Assembly: GCA_020632715.1 (NCBI GenBank)
Contig: JACKFA010000004.1
Coordinates: 806,001-870,000, forward strand
From: Deltaproteobacteria bacterium
GTDB taxonomy: Bacteria > Myxococcota_A > UBA9042 > PHBI01
Reading direction: 5' to 3'
DNA length: 64,000 nt
Shown here: positions 34,999 through 44,158 of the stretch, one piece after another
Layout of the letters: each line of letters opens with the position of its first letter
Numbering within the stretch: the first letter of the stretch is position 1
Notes under the pieces: model-generated
The model's database searches: none
Told to the model about the DNA's origin: nothing
What the model saw: only the letters and a program-made list of their open reading frames with translations
Translations under genes and position numbers: made by a program

Positions 34999-36267
34999 AT
35001 GAAAGCCTCGCTCCCCGCCCTCTTCCTGCTGCTCCTCGTCGCCGCGCCCGCGGGCGCCCAGCCGCTCGTCGAGAGCGGCAGCACGGGGGCGCTCGGCCCG
35101 CTCGCGCCGTCGTTCGACACGACGATCCCGCTGCCCGAGGACGGCGTGCTCCACTACACGACGGTGGACATCCCGGTCGGCGTGACGGTGACGTTCGTGC
35201 GCAACGCGGACAACACGCCGGTCTACCTGCTCGCGAGCGACGACGTCGTGATCCGCGGCACGATCGACGTGAGCGGCAAGGCGGGCACCGCGACGGCCGG
35301 GCTCGGCGGGGTCACGCACCTCGGCGGCGTCGGCGGGCCCGGCGGGAGCGACGGCGGCTCGGTGAACGGCACGGTCGCGCAGTTCGGGCTCGGCCCGGGC
35401 GGCGGAGGCGCGAACAACGGCGGCGACACGGCGGGCAACGGCGGCGCTTCGCCCATCGAGAACGGCGACCGCGGCGTGAACGCGCTCGCGACGCACGCGA
35501 GCACGGTCATCGGCGAGGCCTACGGCGACCCGGGCTACGTGCCGCTCCACGGCGGCTCGGGCGGGGGCGGCGGGTACAAGTCGGGGGCGTACGCCGGCAG
35601 CGGCGGCGGCGGGGCCATCGTGATCGCGAGCTCGGGGACGATCACCATCGACGGCGCCGTGCGCGCGAACGGGGGGCCGGACAGCACGCGCGGCGGGCTC
35701 GGCGGCGGCGGCTTCATCCGGCTCGTGGCGGCCGAGGTGAGCGGCGCCGGGGTGCTCGAGGCGCGCGGGAACGTGGGTGAGGTGTGCGGGACGAACTTCC
35801 GCGGCGGGTGCGGTGGCGACGGGCTCATCCGGGTCGAGGCCTACGATCTCACCGGCGCGCTCAGCGAGAACGCGGCGCCGGGGCTCTTCTACACGCTGCC
35901 GCAGGCGGCGGTGCCGTACCCGCCGGCCGAGCGCCCGCGGCTCACGATCAAGCGGGCGAACGGGAAGGTGCCGTTCTACGGGGCCTACTTCGGGCACGCG
36001 CTCCAGAGCCCGGGGGTGTCGCTGCCGGCGGACGTGACGTTCACGGTGGAGCTCGAGGCGCGCTACGTCCCGACGGGGTACGTCGCGCAGGTGATGATGA
36101 ACGCGGTCGGGCAGGAGCGGACGGTCGTGATGTCGACGCCGCTCGCGGGGACGTTCGAGCTGTCGACGGCGACGGCCGAGGTGACGATACCGGCGGGCGC
36201 GAAGCTCGGCGTGCTCGAGGCGTGGCTCCCGAACGTGCCGCTCCCGCTGCCGGTCACGCCGCCGTAG
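34999..36267 (+). CDS. Secreted glycine-rich protein, single IDVSG module
   Basis: This 422-aa protein has a signal peptide (cleavage after PAGA). The body carries one copy of the module found at 1-3586: RGTIDVSGKAGTATAG, GGVGGPGGSDGGS, GSGGGGGYKSG, GGGAIVIASSGTITIDGAV, GGGGFIRLVAAEVSGAG. A C-terminal domain of about 120 residues follows with FTVELEARYVPTGYVAQV and ends in Pro-rich LPLPVTPP. AAGGAG at 34987-34992 starts in the stop of the preceding gene. It is intact, unlike the multi-module gene at the left edge. The function may be structural, in the extracellular matrix; this is a guess. Confidence 0.8.
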   Translation: MKASLPALFLLLLVAAPAGAQPLVESGSTGALGPLAPSFDTTIPLPEDGVLHYTTVDIPVGVTVTFVRNADNTPVYLLASDDVVIRGTIDVSGKAGTATAGLGGVTHLGGVGGPGGSDGGSVNGTVAQFGLGPGGGGANNGGDTAGNGGASPIENGDRGVNALATHASTVIGEAYGDPGYVPLHGGSGGGGGYKSGAYAGSGGGGAIVIASSGTITIDGAVRANGGPDSTRGGLGGGGFIRLVAAEVSGAGVLEARGNVGEVCGTNFRGGCGGDGLIRVEAYDLTGALSENAAPGLFYTLPQAAVPYPPAERPRLTIKRANGKVPFYGAYFGHALQSPGVSLPADVTFTVELEARYVPTGYVAQVMMNAVGQERTVVMSTPLAGTFELSTATAEVTIPAGAKLGVLEAWLPNVPLPLPVTPP

Positions 36268-36275
36268 GGCGCGCG

Positions 36276-36289
36276 CATGTGCGCACATG
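36276..36289. promoter_or_regulatory. Perfect palindrome CATGTGCGCACATG
   Basis: This 14-base perfect palindrome begins nine bases after the stop of the last gene of the secreted operon. It is followed by GGGCGCACAC, which repeats part of it. It may be a regulator-binding site for the gene at 36381 or part of a terminator; there is no T-run. Confidence 0.35.
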
Positions 36290-36380
36290 GGCGCACACGG
36301 ACGCGCGGCTGACGTCGCGCGCGGGGCCCGCCTGCCAGGCCATCGCCCGCCGTGGCATGTGCCTTGCGAAGGGTCGGGTC

Positions 36381-36980
36381 ATGGAGAAAGAACGCCGAGA
36401 CGACGCGCTCAGGCCGCGCGACGCCGCCGTCGACCGCCGCGCCGCCCCGGCCGGCCCCGCCGTCGCGCGCTTCGGCGCGGGCGAGATCGGCGGCGACGCG
36501 ACCACCGCCCACCGGGGCTCGTTCGACGACGCCATCGGGCGCCTGCACGCGGCCATCGCGAGCGCCAACGCCGAGGTCTGGGGCGGCCCGGCCGCGCCTC
36601 GCGGCGGCCACGCGGTCCAGCTCCGCGCGCGCCCCGAACCCGACGCCGCCGGGAAGCAGGACAAGGCCGACGACAAGACCCTCGCCGCCATCGAGGAGAG
36701 CCTGCTCCGCAACGCCCGGATCCTGGCCGACGCGAAGGCGAAGCTCGCGACCATCGACATGTCGGGCCTCGCGACGGCGCTCGACGGGCAGGTCCTCCTC
36801 GTGGAGATGTCCACGCGGCAGGAGCGCGAGCGCCTCATCGACCTGAAGCGGCGCGGCGGCGGCGACCCGGGTCGCGTCGCGGCCATCGACGAGGGGATCG
36901 AGCTGCTGCTCGCCGAGTCCGCGGCGCTTCGCGAGGCCATCGCCGAGCGGAAGCGCGAGCTCGAGGCCGCCCATCGCTGA
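36381..36980 (+). CDS. Predicted coiled-coil cytoplasmic protein, unknown
   Basis: This 199-aa protein has no signal peptide. The N-terminal half is Ala/Arg/Pro-rich and probably disordered. From about residue 95 it is strongly helical with heptad-like spacing (DKTLAAIEESLLRNARILADAKAKL, RQERERLIDLKRR, LLLAESAALREAIAERKRELEAAH). A GAAGGGT-like ribosome-binding site precedes ATG 36381; another ATG at 36357 in the same frame is possible. It converges on the pump gene with only six bases between stops. No family is recognised. Confidence 0.65.
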   Translation: MEKERRDDALRPRDAAVDRRAAPAGPAVARFGAGEIGGDATTAHRGSFDDAIGRLHAAIASANAEVWGGPAAPRGGHAVQLRARPEPDAAGKQDKADDKTLAAIEESLLRNARILADAKAKLATIDMSGLATALDGQVLLVEMSTRQERERLIDLKRRGGGDPGRVAAIDEGIELLLAESAALREAIAERKRELEAAHR

Positions 36981-36986
36981 CCGCGC

Positions 36987-39900
36987 TCAGGCCGTCGCCG
37001 CCGACTTCGCCGCCTTCGCCGCGCGCCGCTCCGCCCGCCACTCCTTGAAGCCCTTGAAGGTGAGGCGGTCGAGCCAGACGTAGGCCACAGGCACCACGGC
37101 GAGGGTCAGCACCGTGGAGGTGATGACGCCGCCGATGACCGCGATGGCCATCGGCGCCTGGAACTCGCTCCCCTCCCCGCGCGCGAGCGCCGCCGGCAGC
37201 ATGCCGAGGATGATCGCGAACGACGTCATCAGGATGGGCCGGAGCCGCGTCGGCCCCGCCTCGAGCAGCGCCTCGCGGATCCCCTTCCCCTGCTCGCGCC
37301 GGAGGTGGTTCGCGTAGTCCACGAGCAGGATCGAGTTCTTCGTCACGAGCCCCATGAGCAGGATCATCCCGATCATCGACGCGAGACCCATCGGCTGCCC
37401 GCTCACGAAGAGCGCCACCACCGCGCCGATGATGGCGAGCGGCAGCGCGAGCATGATCGTCAGCGGGTGGATGAGCGACTCGAACTGCGACGCGAGCACC
37501 AGGTAGATGAAGAGCACCGCGAGCCCGAGCGCGAGCCCGAGGTTCGAGAACGTCTCGTTCATCCGCTCCGCCTCGCCCGCGAACGAGTAGAAGTAGCCGT
37601 CGGGCAGGTCGAGCTTCGCGAGCCGCCCCTGGAGGTCCTTCGTGACCTCGCCGAGCGAGCGCACGTACACGTTCGCGGTGATGGAGATCTGCCGCTCCCC
37701 ATCGAAGCGCTCGATGGTCGCCGGCGTGTGCTCCTCCTCGACCCGCGTCACCTGCTCGACCGGCACGAGCAGCCCCTTCGCGGACGGCACCGGCAGGTCG
37801 CGGAGCCCCGCCAGGTCCGCGCGGTCGCCCGGCGCGAGGCGCAGCCGCACGTCCACGTCGTCGTCCTCGGCGCGCAGCTTCGCCACGACGTCGCCCTCGA
37901 GCGCCGTCCTGAGCGACTGCGCCACGGCGATGAAGGAGACGCCGAGGTCCGCGGCCCGCTCGCGGTCCACGAAGAGCTGATTCTCGATGGCCCCGCTGCG
38001 ATAGGTCGACTGCGCGTCGCGCACCCCGGGCGTGTCGCGCAAGACCCCCATGATCTCGTCCGAGATCCGCGCCAGCTCCCCGTAGTCGGGCCCCTGCAGG
38101 CGCAGCGTCACCGGCGCCTCCTCGAGGTTCGCGTCCCCGAGCCCCGCGACGCGCAGCGTGTACTCGAGCCCCGGGATCCGCGCGAGCTTCCCGCGCAGCT
38201 CCTCCATGAGGTCCTCGATGCCCCGCGTGCGCTGGTCCGGCTTCACGAGCTTCACGCGCATCGTCGCGCGGTTCACCTCCTCGCTCGGCCCGAGCGTCGT
38301 CGCCGTCAGGATGTGCCCCGGCGTCGTCGCCACCACGCGCTCGACCTCGCCGACCACCTCCTGCGTGCGCGCGAGCGACGTCCCCGCCGGCAGCTCCACC
38401 TGCAGCGTGAACTCGCCGCGGTCGCCGCGCCCCGCGAACTCCTGCCCCATGAGCGGCATGAGCGACATGCTCGCGAGGAACACCACCGTCGCGAGCCCCA
38501 TCGTGACGATGGGGTGCCGCAGCGTCCACTTGAGCGTCCCGAGGTAGACGGCGTCCATGCCCTCGTAGAAGCGCACGAGCCAGCCGATGACGGGGCGGCG
38601 CCGCTGCCGCTCGTGGTAGTCCGGCGGGATGTCCTGCGCGATCTTCGACGACAGCATCGGGTCGAGCGTGAGGCTCACCACCATCGAGATGAGCACGGCC
38701 GCGGCCACCGTCAGGCCGAACTCCCGGAAGAACTTCCCGACGAGCCCGCCCGTGAACGCGACCGGCACGAACACCGCGACGATGGTGAGCGTGGTCGCGA
38801 GCACGGCGAGCGCGATCTCGGCGGTGCCCTTGCGCGCCGCCTCCACCGGGGCCTCCCCGTGCTCCATGTGGCGGAAGATGTTCTCGCGCACGACCACCGA
38901 GTCGTCGATGAGGATCCCGATGGCGAGCGTGATCCCGAGCATCGACATGATGTTCAGCGTGAAGCCGAGCTGCCACATCACGAAGAACGTCGCGATGATC
39001 GAGGTCGGCAGCGCGAGGCTCGAGATGAGCGTCGAGCGCACGTCGAGCATGAACAGGAAGATGACGAGCACCGCCATGATCCCGCCCACGAGCAGGTGCT
39101 CCCAGAGGTGGGAGATGTTGATGCGGATGTAGTCCGACGCGTCGATGAGCTTGGTCAGCTCGATGTCCGCGGGCAGCTCGACCTTCGCGAGCGCGGCGGT
39201 GACGCCGTCCACGACCGCGACCGTGTTCGACCCGCCCTGCTTCTGCACGTTGAACGTGACCGAGCGCACGCCGTTCACCTGCGTGAGCGTGCGCTGCTCC
39301 TTCTCGCCGTCGACGACGCGCCCCACGTCGCTCACCCGCACGAGCGCGCCGTCCTTGCCGCGCTTCACGACGACGTCCGCGATGGCGCCGAGCTCGGAGG
39401 GGCGCCCGCTCGCCTTCACGGCCTCCTCGCGGCGCCCGATCGTGAGGCGCCCGCTCGGCGCGTCGATGGTGCTCGCTTGGAGCTCCTGCGCGACCTGCGT
39501 GACGGTGAGCCCGTGCGCCTCGAGCGCCGCGCGGTCGAGCTCGACCTGCACCTCGCGCTCGGCGCCGCCCTGGATCTCGATGGTCGCGACCCCCTCGACG
39601 CGCTCGACCACCGGCCGCAGCACCTTGTCGACGTAGCGGCGCGTCGCCTCCGAGGAGCGGCGGCTCGCGACGGTGTAGGTCAGCACGGGCACCGCGGTCG
39701 GGTCGATGCGCGAGATGATGGGATCCTCGATGTCCTTCGGCAGCTCGCCCCGGATGGTCGCGATCTTGTCGCGCACCTCGTTGACCGACTGCTTCGCGTC
39801 CGCGTCGAGGTCGAACTCGATGACCACCGTCGACACCGAGTCGCGCGAGTAGCTGCGCACCTTGTCGACGTCCGCGATGACCGACACCGCCTCCTCGATC

Positions 39901-40097
39901 TTGTCGGTGACGCGGTCCTCGATCTCCGTCGGGCTCGCGCCCGGGTACACCGTCACGACCGTCGCGAGCGGGAACGACGTGTCCGGGAAGAGGTCGACGC
40001 CGAGCCGCTCGATGGCCATCAGCCCGAGCACGAGCAGCCCCACGAACACCATCGAGATGAACACGGGCCGATCGATGGCGACGTCGGTGATCTTCAC
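36987..40097 (-). CDS. RND efflux pump inner-membrane transporter (HAE-1-like)
   Basis: This 1036-aa protein is a full-length RND transporter, usual length about 1030-1050. The N terminus ITDVAIDRPVFISMVFV and the porter-domain motif VTVYPGASPTEIEDRV are typical. Twelve membrane helices are expected; helix 4 carries the proton-relay Asp pair in GILIDDSVVVREN, and GMILLMGLVTKNSILLVDYAN belongs to a later helix. It would export amphiphilic or hydrophobic compounds from the periplasm in exchange for protons. The GTG start overlaps the stop of the adaptor gene (GTGA). With the adaptor and TolC-like genes it forms a complete tripartite system; the substrate cannot be told. Confidence 0.95.
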   Translation of the reverse strand: MKITDVAIDRPVFISMVFVGLLVLGLMAIERLGVDLFPDTSFPLATVVTVYPGASPTEIEDRVTDKIEEAVSVIADVDKVRSYSRDSVSTVVIEFDLDADAKQSVNEVRDKIATIRGELPKDIEDPIISRIDPTAVPVLTYTVASRRSSEATRRYVDKVLRPVVERVEGVATIEIQGGAEREVQVELDRAALEAHGLTVTQVAQELQASTIDAPSGRLTIGRREEAVKASGRPSELGAIADVVVKRGKDGALVRVSDVGRVVDGEKEQRTLTQVNGVRSVTFNVQKQGGSNTVAVVDGVTAALAKVELPADIELTKLIDASDYIRINISHLWEHLLVGGIMAVLVIFLFMLDVRSTLISSLALPTSIIATFFVMWQLGFTLNIMSMLGITLAIGILIDDSVVVRENIFRHMEHGEAPVEAARKGTAEIALAVLATTLTIVAVFVPVAFTGGLVGKFFREFGLTVAAAVLISMVVSLTLDPMLSSKIAQDIPPDYHERQRRRPVIGWLVRFYEGMDAVYLGTLKWTLRHPIVTMGLATVVFLASMSLMPLMGQEFAGRGDRGEFTLQVELPAGTSLARTQEVVGEVERVVATTPGHILTATTLGPSEEVNRATMRVKLVKPDQRTRGIEDLMEELRGKLARIPGLEYTLRVAGLGDANLEEAPVTLRLQGPDYGELARISDEIMGVLRDTPGVRDAQSTYRSGAIENQLFVDRERAADLGVSFIAVAQSLRTALEGDVVAKLRAEDDDVDVRLRLAPGDRADLAGLRDLPVPSAKGLLVPVEQVTRVEEEHTPATIERFDGERQISITANVYVRSLGEVTKDLQGRLAKLDLPDGYFYSFAGEAERMNETFSNLGLALGLAVLFIYLVLASQFESLIHPLTIMLALPLAIIGAVVALFVSGQPMGLASMIGMILLMGLVTKNSILLVDYANHLRREQGKGIREALLEAGPTRLRPILMTSFAIILGMLPAALARGEGSEFQAPMAIAVIGGVITSTVLTLAVVPVAYVWLDRLTFKGFKEWRAERRAAKAAKSAATA

Positions 40098-41326
40098 GGG
40101 CGCGGCTCTCCCGTCGCCGGCGCCCCCGCCCGCGGGCCCGCGCCCGCCTTCGTCGGCGGCTCGGCGGCCTCCGCCGCGTCGACCCGCGCGACCACCGTCA
40201 CCGGGCCGCCCTCCCTCAGGTTGTTCTGCCCCGCGACGATCACCGGGTCGCCCGCCCGCGCGCCCTCCCCGAGCGCGACGAAGTCGGCGTCGCCGATGTC
40301 CGCGCGCGCCGGCATCCGCACGGCCTTGCCGTCGCGCACCACGTACACGGCGTCGCCGTCCGTGAGCTTCACGAGCGCCCGCCGCGGCGCCGCGACCACC
40401 CCCTCCCAGCGCGCCACGGCGAGCTCGACGGCCGCGAACATGCGCGGGAGCAAGCCCTCGTGCGGCTCGTCGGCGGTGATCTCCACCACGACCCGCCGCG
40501 TGTCGCGCTCCGCGGCCGGCGCCACCGCCGTGACCGCGCCGCCGAAGGTGCGCCCCGGGAGCCCGTCCACCGTGAACGTCACCGCGCGCCCCACGGCGAC
40601 CGTCGCGAGCGCCGCCGGCGGCACCTGCACGCGCAGCACGAGCGCGCTCTGGTCCTGCACCTCGTAGACCGGCTGCGCCGGCGTCACCTGGTCGCCGACC
40701 TCGGCCTTCCGCGACAGCACGACCCCGTCGATCGGGCTCTCGACCGTCGTCCACTCGACCGCCTGCCCCGCGAGCCCGGCCGCCGCCTGCGCCACGCCGA
40801 CCTGCGCCCGCGCCGCGTTCACGCCGGCCACGGCGCCGTCGTACGCGGCCTGCGCGCGGTCGAGATCCGCCTTCGGCAAGGCGCTCTTCCCGTACAGCGC
40901 CTTCGAGCGGTCGAGCTCCGTCTTCGCCGCCGCCGCCTGCACCCGCGCCTGGTTCACGGCCGCCGACGCCGCGCGCACCTGCGCCTCCGCCTGCTTCTTC
41001 CGCCACGCGAGGTCCCCCTCGTCGAGGCGCACGAGGAGCGCCCCCTTCGCGACGGGCTGCCCGATGTCGGGCCCGACCTCCTCCACGCGCCCGGCGAGCC
41101 GCGCGAACACCGGCACCGAGCGCCGCGCCTGCACCTCGCCCGTGACCCGCGTCGTCTTCGCGAAGTCACGCACCACCGCAGGCGCGACCTCGACCGCCGG
41201 CGGCGGCAGGTCCTGCGGTACCTCCGCCGCGCGGGCCGCGAGCGTGCTCTGGACGCGGTCGGCGATGATCACGCCGAGCACCGCGAGGCCGGCGACCACC
41301 ACCGCGATGATGATCCACTTCTTCAC
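40094..41326 (-). CDS. RND efflux periplasmic adaptor (membrane fusion protein)
   Basis: This 410-aa protein has an N-terminal membrane anchor (KKWIIIAVVVAGLAVLGVII). Next comes VRDFAKTTRVTGEVQARRSVPV, then the lipoyl/barrel-sandwich half GRVEEVGPDIGQPVAKGALLVRLDEGDL. A helical hairpin of about 90 residues follows (QVRAASAAVNQARVQAAAAKTELDR...), then the second lipoyl half (VESPIDGVVLSRKAEVGDQV) and beta-barrel domains. It bridges pump and outer-membrane channel. Both its start and stop overlap neighbouring genes by four bases (GTGA). The C-terminal Ala/Pro/Gly tail is probably flexible. Confidence 0.93.
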   Translation of the reverse strand: MKKWIIIAVVVAGLAVLGVIIADRVQSTLAARAAEVPQDLPPPAVEVAPAVVRDFAKTTRVTGEVQARRSVPVFARLAGRVEEVGPDIGQPVAKGALLVRLDEGDLAWRKKQAEAQVRAASAAVNQARVQAAAAKTELDRSKALYGKSALPKADLDRAQAAYDGAVAGVNAARAQVGVAQAAAGLAGQAVEWTTVESPIDGVVLSRKAEVGDQVTPAQPVYEVQDQSALVLRVQVPPAALATVAVGRAVTFTVDGLPGRTFGGAVTAVAPAAERDTRRVVVEITADEPHEGLLPRMFAAVELAVARWEGVVAAPRRALVKLTDGDAVYVVRDGKAVRMPARADIGDADFVALGEGARAGDPVIVAGQNNLREGGPVTVVARVDAAEAAEPPTKAGAGPRAGAPATGEPRP

Positions 41327-42726
41327 AGGGTCCCCTCCCTGGCGATCGCCTCGGGCGTGCCGCCCATCGCGTGCGCGAGCCGGGCGCGGGCGATGCGCCA
41401 GCCGGTGATGCTCCGCCCCACGTCGATGCGCGCGCGCGTGAGCTGCTCCTCGGCGTCGACCACGTCGAACGCGGTGGCGCGGCCCTCCTCGAGGCGCGCC
41501 TGCACGAGGGCGTAGCTCTCCTCGGCCTCCTCGAGGGTCTGCCGCGCGATGGGCACGAGCCGCCGCGCCGCCGCGACCTCGTTCACCGCCGCCCGCACCT
41601 CGAGGTCGACGCCGAGCCCGAGCTGCGTCAGCTGCGCGTCCACCTCGCGGGCCTGCGCGCGCGCCGCCTCGACGCCGTACCACGTGGCGCCCCAGTCCCA
41701 CACGGTCCACTTGAGGTTCAGGCCGATGAAGTAGGCGTCGCTCGACTGGAGCTCCGAGCCCGTCGCGAACTGCGCGGCCGCGACGACGCTCACGTCGGGG
41801 GCGAGGCGCGTCCAGGCGAGGTCGACGGCGGTGTCCGCCTGCTCCTTCCGCGCGAGGAGCGAGCGCAGCTCGATGCGCTGGGCGCGCGCGGTCGTGAGCG
41901 CCGTGGCGAGCGGCGCGTCCGCGGGGAGGCCGTCGTCCGCGTCGGAGGCGTTGCCGCCGCCGCCGGCGCCGGGCGGGGGCGCGACCGGGCGGCCGACCAG
42001 GGTCGCGAGGCGGATGGCCCCGAGGTCGGCCTGCCGCTGCGCGTCCACGACGCGGCGCTCGGCGTCGGAGAGGCCGAGCTTCGCGCGGAGGAGCTGGCTC
42101 TTCTCGACGACGCCGTGCTCGACGAGCAGCTCGACGCGCTTCACGTCTCCCTCGCGCGCGGTCACCGAGGCGCGCGCGGCGGCGGTGACGTCGCGCAGGA
42201 GGGCCACCTGGAGCCACGCCTCGGTCGTGTCGAGGGCGACCGCGCGGCGGGCGGCCTCGCGCTCGAGCCGCTCGACGTCGACCCCCTTGTCGAGCAGCTC
42301 GTGGCGCGTGTAGACGGCCCAGAGCCCCGTCAGCGGCTGCGCGAGCGTGACGTTGACGCTCCAGGTGCGCGCGGGGCGGATGACGAAGGGCGGCACGCTG
42401 CCCGCCGGGAGGCCGGGGATCCCGCCGCCGAGGTCGGCCTCGAGCGCCTGGTCCCACCACTGCACGCCCCCGTCGACGAGCAGCTTCGGCAGGAAGTCGC
42501 CGGCCGCCGAGGAGCGCTGGGCCACGGCGGCGTCGACGCGCGCGGCCTTCGCGCGCAGCTGCGGGCTGAAGGCGACGGCGAGGTCGACGCACTCTTCGAG
42601 GCTACAGGTCGCGACGGCGTCCGCGCCGGCCTCCGCGGCGTCGGGCGGCGCGGAGGCCGCGGGCCAGCACACGGCGGTGAGGGCGGCGGTGAGCGCGGCG
42701 TGGGTGACGCGGCGGAGAGGCTTCAC
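41323..42726 (-). CDS. TolC-family outer-membrane efflux channel
   Basis: This 467-aa protein has a signal peptide (KPLRRVTHAALTAALTAV..., cleavage near ASA). Two repeats of long helices and strands follow: SLEECVDLAVAFSPQLRAKAARVDAA begins the first and AQRIELRSLLARKEQADTAVDLAW the second, with LNLKWTVWDWG as a barrel strand. LEEGRATAFDVVDAEEQLTRARID is the usual TolC-like motif near the end. It is the first gene of the efflux operon. The GTG start at 42726 is chosen because the signal peptide begins there and GGAAG lies upstream; a longer ATG version from 42939 would put non-signal sequence in front. Confidence 0.92.
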   Translation of the reverse strand: MKPLRRVTHAALTAALTAVCWPAASAPPDAAEAGADAVATCSLEECVDLAVAFSPQLRAKAARVDAAVAQRSSAAGDFLPKLLVDGGVQWWDQALEADLGGGIPGLPAGSVPPFVIRPARTWSVNVTLAQPLTGLWAVYTRHELLDKGVDVERLEREAARRAVALDTTEAWLQVALLRDVTAAARASVTAREGDVKRVELLVEHGVVEKSQLLRAKLGLSDAERRVVDAQRQADLGAIRLATLVGRPVAPPPGAGGGGNASDADDGLPADAPLATALTTARAQRIELRSLLARKEQADTAVDLAWTRLAPDVSVVAAAQFATGSELQSSDAYFIGLNLKWTVWDWGATWYGVEAARAQAREVDAQLTQLGLGVDLEVRAAVNEVAAARRLVPIARQTLEEAEESYALVQARLEEGRATAFDVVDAEEQLTRARIDVGRSITGWRIARARLAHAMGGTPEAIAREGTL

Positions 42727-42940
42727 GGGGGCGTTCTTCCAGGCGCCGCCGGAGGGGGCGACGGTGCGTGAGGAGGCGGGCGACGCCCGCTCGTGCCCAG
42801 CATCCTGAGGGCGCCACCGGCGGCCGTCAATCGAAGTCCGCGCCGCCATCCCGACCGTTATGGCGATGTTGGAAAGCCAGCCACGCTCAGCCGGTGTAAA
42901 GTACCCGGCGGCTTCGCGCTTCAGCCACGGAGGAGCCACG

Positions 42941-43639
42941 ATGCGGGATTATCGCCAGATCTACGCCAACGAGGCCACGCGCTACGATCGCCTCGTCTCC
43001 GCCGAGGACGTCGCCGGCGCCCTCCCGGCCGCCCTCGTCCGCCTCTGCGCCTTCACCCCGGAGACCCGCGTCGTCGAGCTCGGCGCCGGGACCGGGCGGG
43101 TCACTCGCCTCGTCGCCCCCCACGTCGCCCGCGTCGACGCCTTCGACGAGGCCGAGGCCATGCTGGTCGTCGCCCGCGAGCGGGCCGCCGAGGCCGGCCA
43201 CACCAACTGCACCTTCACCCGCGCCGACCACAGCGGCCTCCCCGCCGCCCGCGGCAGCGCCGACGTCGCCCTCGCCGGCTGGGCCATCGCCCACGCCGTC
43301 GCCTGGCACCCCCGCGAGTGGCGCGGCCACGTGCGCGCCGCCCTCGACGAGATGCGCCGCGTCGTGCGCCCGGGGGGCCGCGTCGTCGTCATCGAGACCC
43401 TCGGCACCGGCGTCGAGAAGCCGACCCCGCCCCCGCACCTGCTCCCCTTCTACGATCTCCTCGCGCGCGAGGGCTTCGCCTGCGAGAGCATCCGCACGGA
43501 CTACCGCTTCGACTCCCCCGAGGAGGCCGTCGACCTCGTGCGCTTCTTCTTCGGCGACCGCCTCGCCGACCCGCTCGCCGCCGCCGGGGGCGTCGACCTC
43601 GCCGAGTGCACGGGCGTCTGGCACATGACCCTCGCCTGA
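42941..43639 (+). CDS. Class I SAM-dependent methyltransferase
   Basis: This 232-aa protein shows motif I VVELGAGTGRVT at residues 44-55, an acidic residue after strand two (VDAFDEAEAML), the TRADHSGLPAARGSADVALAGWAI motif, and MRRVVRPGGRVVVIETLG as motif III. This is the ubiE/MenG-like or small-molecule methyltransferase type; the substrate is not evident. AGGAGG-like sequence just upstream supports the ATG at 42941. It is divergent from the efflux operon across a 214-base gap with no palindrome noticed. Confidence 0.9.
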   Translation: MRDYRQIYANEATRYDRLVSAEDVAGALPAALVRLCAFTPETRVVELGAGTGRVTRLVAPHVARVDAFDEAEAMLVVARERAAEAGHTNCTFTRADHSGLPAARGSADVALAGWAIAHAVAWHPREWRGHVRAALDEMRRVVRPGGRVVVIETLGTGVEKPTPPPHLLPFYDLLAREGFACESIRTDYRFDSPEEAVDLVRFFFGDRLADPLAAAGGVDLAECTGVWHMTLA

Positions 43640-43705
43640 CGTCCCGTGCTTCCCCGCCGCCGCGGGCTGTGGCAATACCGGCGGGTCACCCGCCCCGGAG
43701 GCCCC

Positions 43706-44158
43706 ATGCGTGCCACTCTCCTCGCCCTCGCCGTCGCTCTCGCCCTCCCGGCGTGCGGCAGCTCGAGCCCGCAGCCCGCCGCCGAGGTCGCGACGAGCGG
43801 CGCCGCCGTCGACCCCGCGCCGGCCCCGGACGCCGGCCTCCGCGTGAAGACCGCCGACGAGGCCGTCTCCCACGTGCTGAGCGCCATCCGCGCCGTCCCC
43901 GAGGTGCACGCCTTCGAGAAGCGCCTCGAGGCCGACGGCAACTCGCTCGTCGCCATGGTCGAGGGCGACGTCGACACCCCCACCGCGGGCGCCCCGAGCT
44001 ACGACATCTACGTCGGCGAGAACCACCCGGACCACACGGTCCGCCTCTGGTCCTTCCACGTCGACGCGAAGACGGGCGACATCACCGGCACGGACCCGGC
44101 GACCCTCGAGGACTACACCTTCGCCGAGTGGCGCGAGCACGTGAAGACGGGCCTGTGA
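43706..44158 (+). CDS. Small lipoprotein
   Basis: This 150-aa protein has a lipobox (LALPAC). The mature part is a compact alpha/beta domain with ADEAVSHVLSAIRAVPEVHAFEKRLEAD, YDIYVGENHPDHTVRLWSFHVDA and TGDITGTDPATLEDYTFAEW. The pattern of a helix followed by strands with TGxI is reminiscent of PepSY/YpmB-like inhibitors, but this is uncertain. GGAGG precedes the ATG. Its stop overlaps the next start (GTGA), so it is co-translated with the membrane protein that follows. Confidence 0.75.
   Translation: MRATLLALAVALALPACGSSSPQPAAEVATSGAAVDPAPAPDAGLRVKTADEAVSHVLSAIRAVPEVHAFEKRLEADGNSLVAMVEGDVDTPTAGAPSYDIYVGENHPDHTVRLWSFHVDAKTGDITGTDPATLEDYTFAEWREHVKTGL

Noticed and set aside
37305..40667. Long open frame on the plus strand across the RND pump
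   Set aside because: It is rich in Arg, Glu, His and Asp repeats with no domain; the minus strand is a complete RND transporter.
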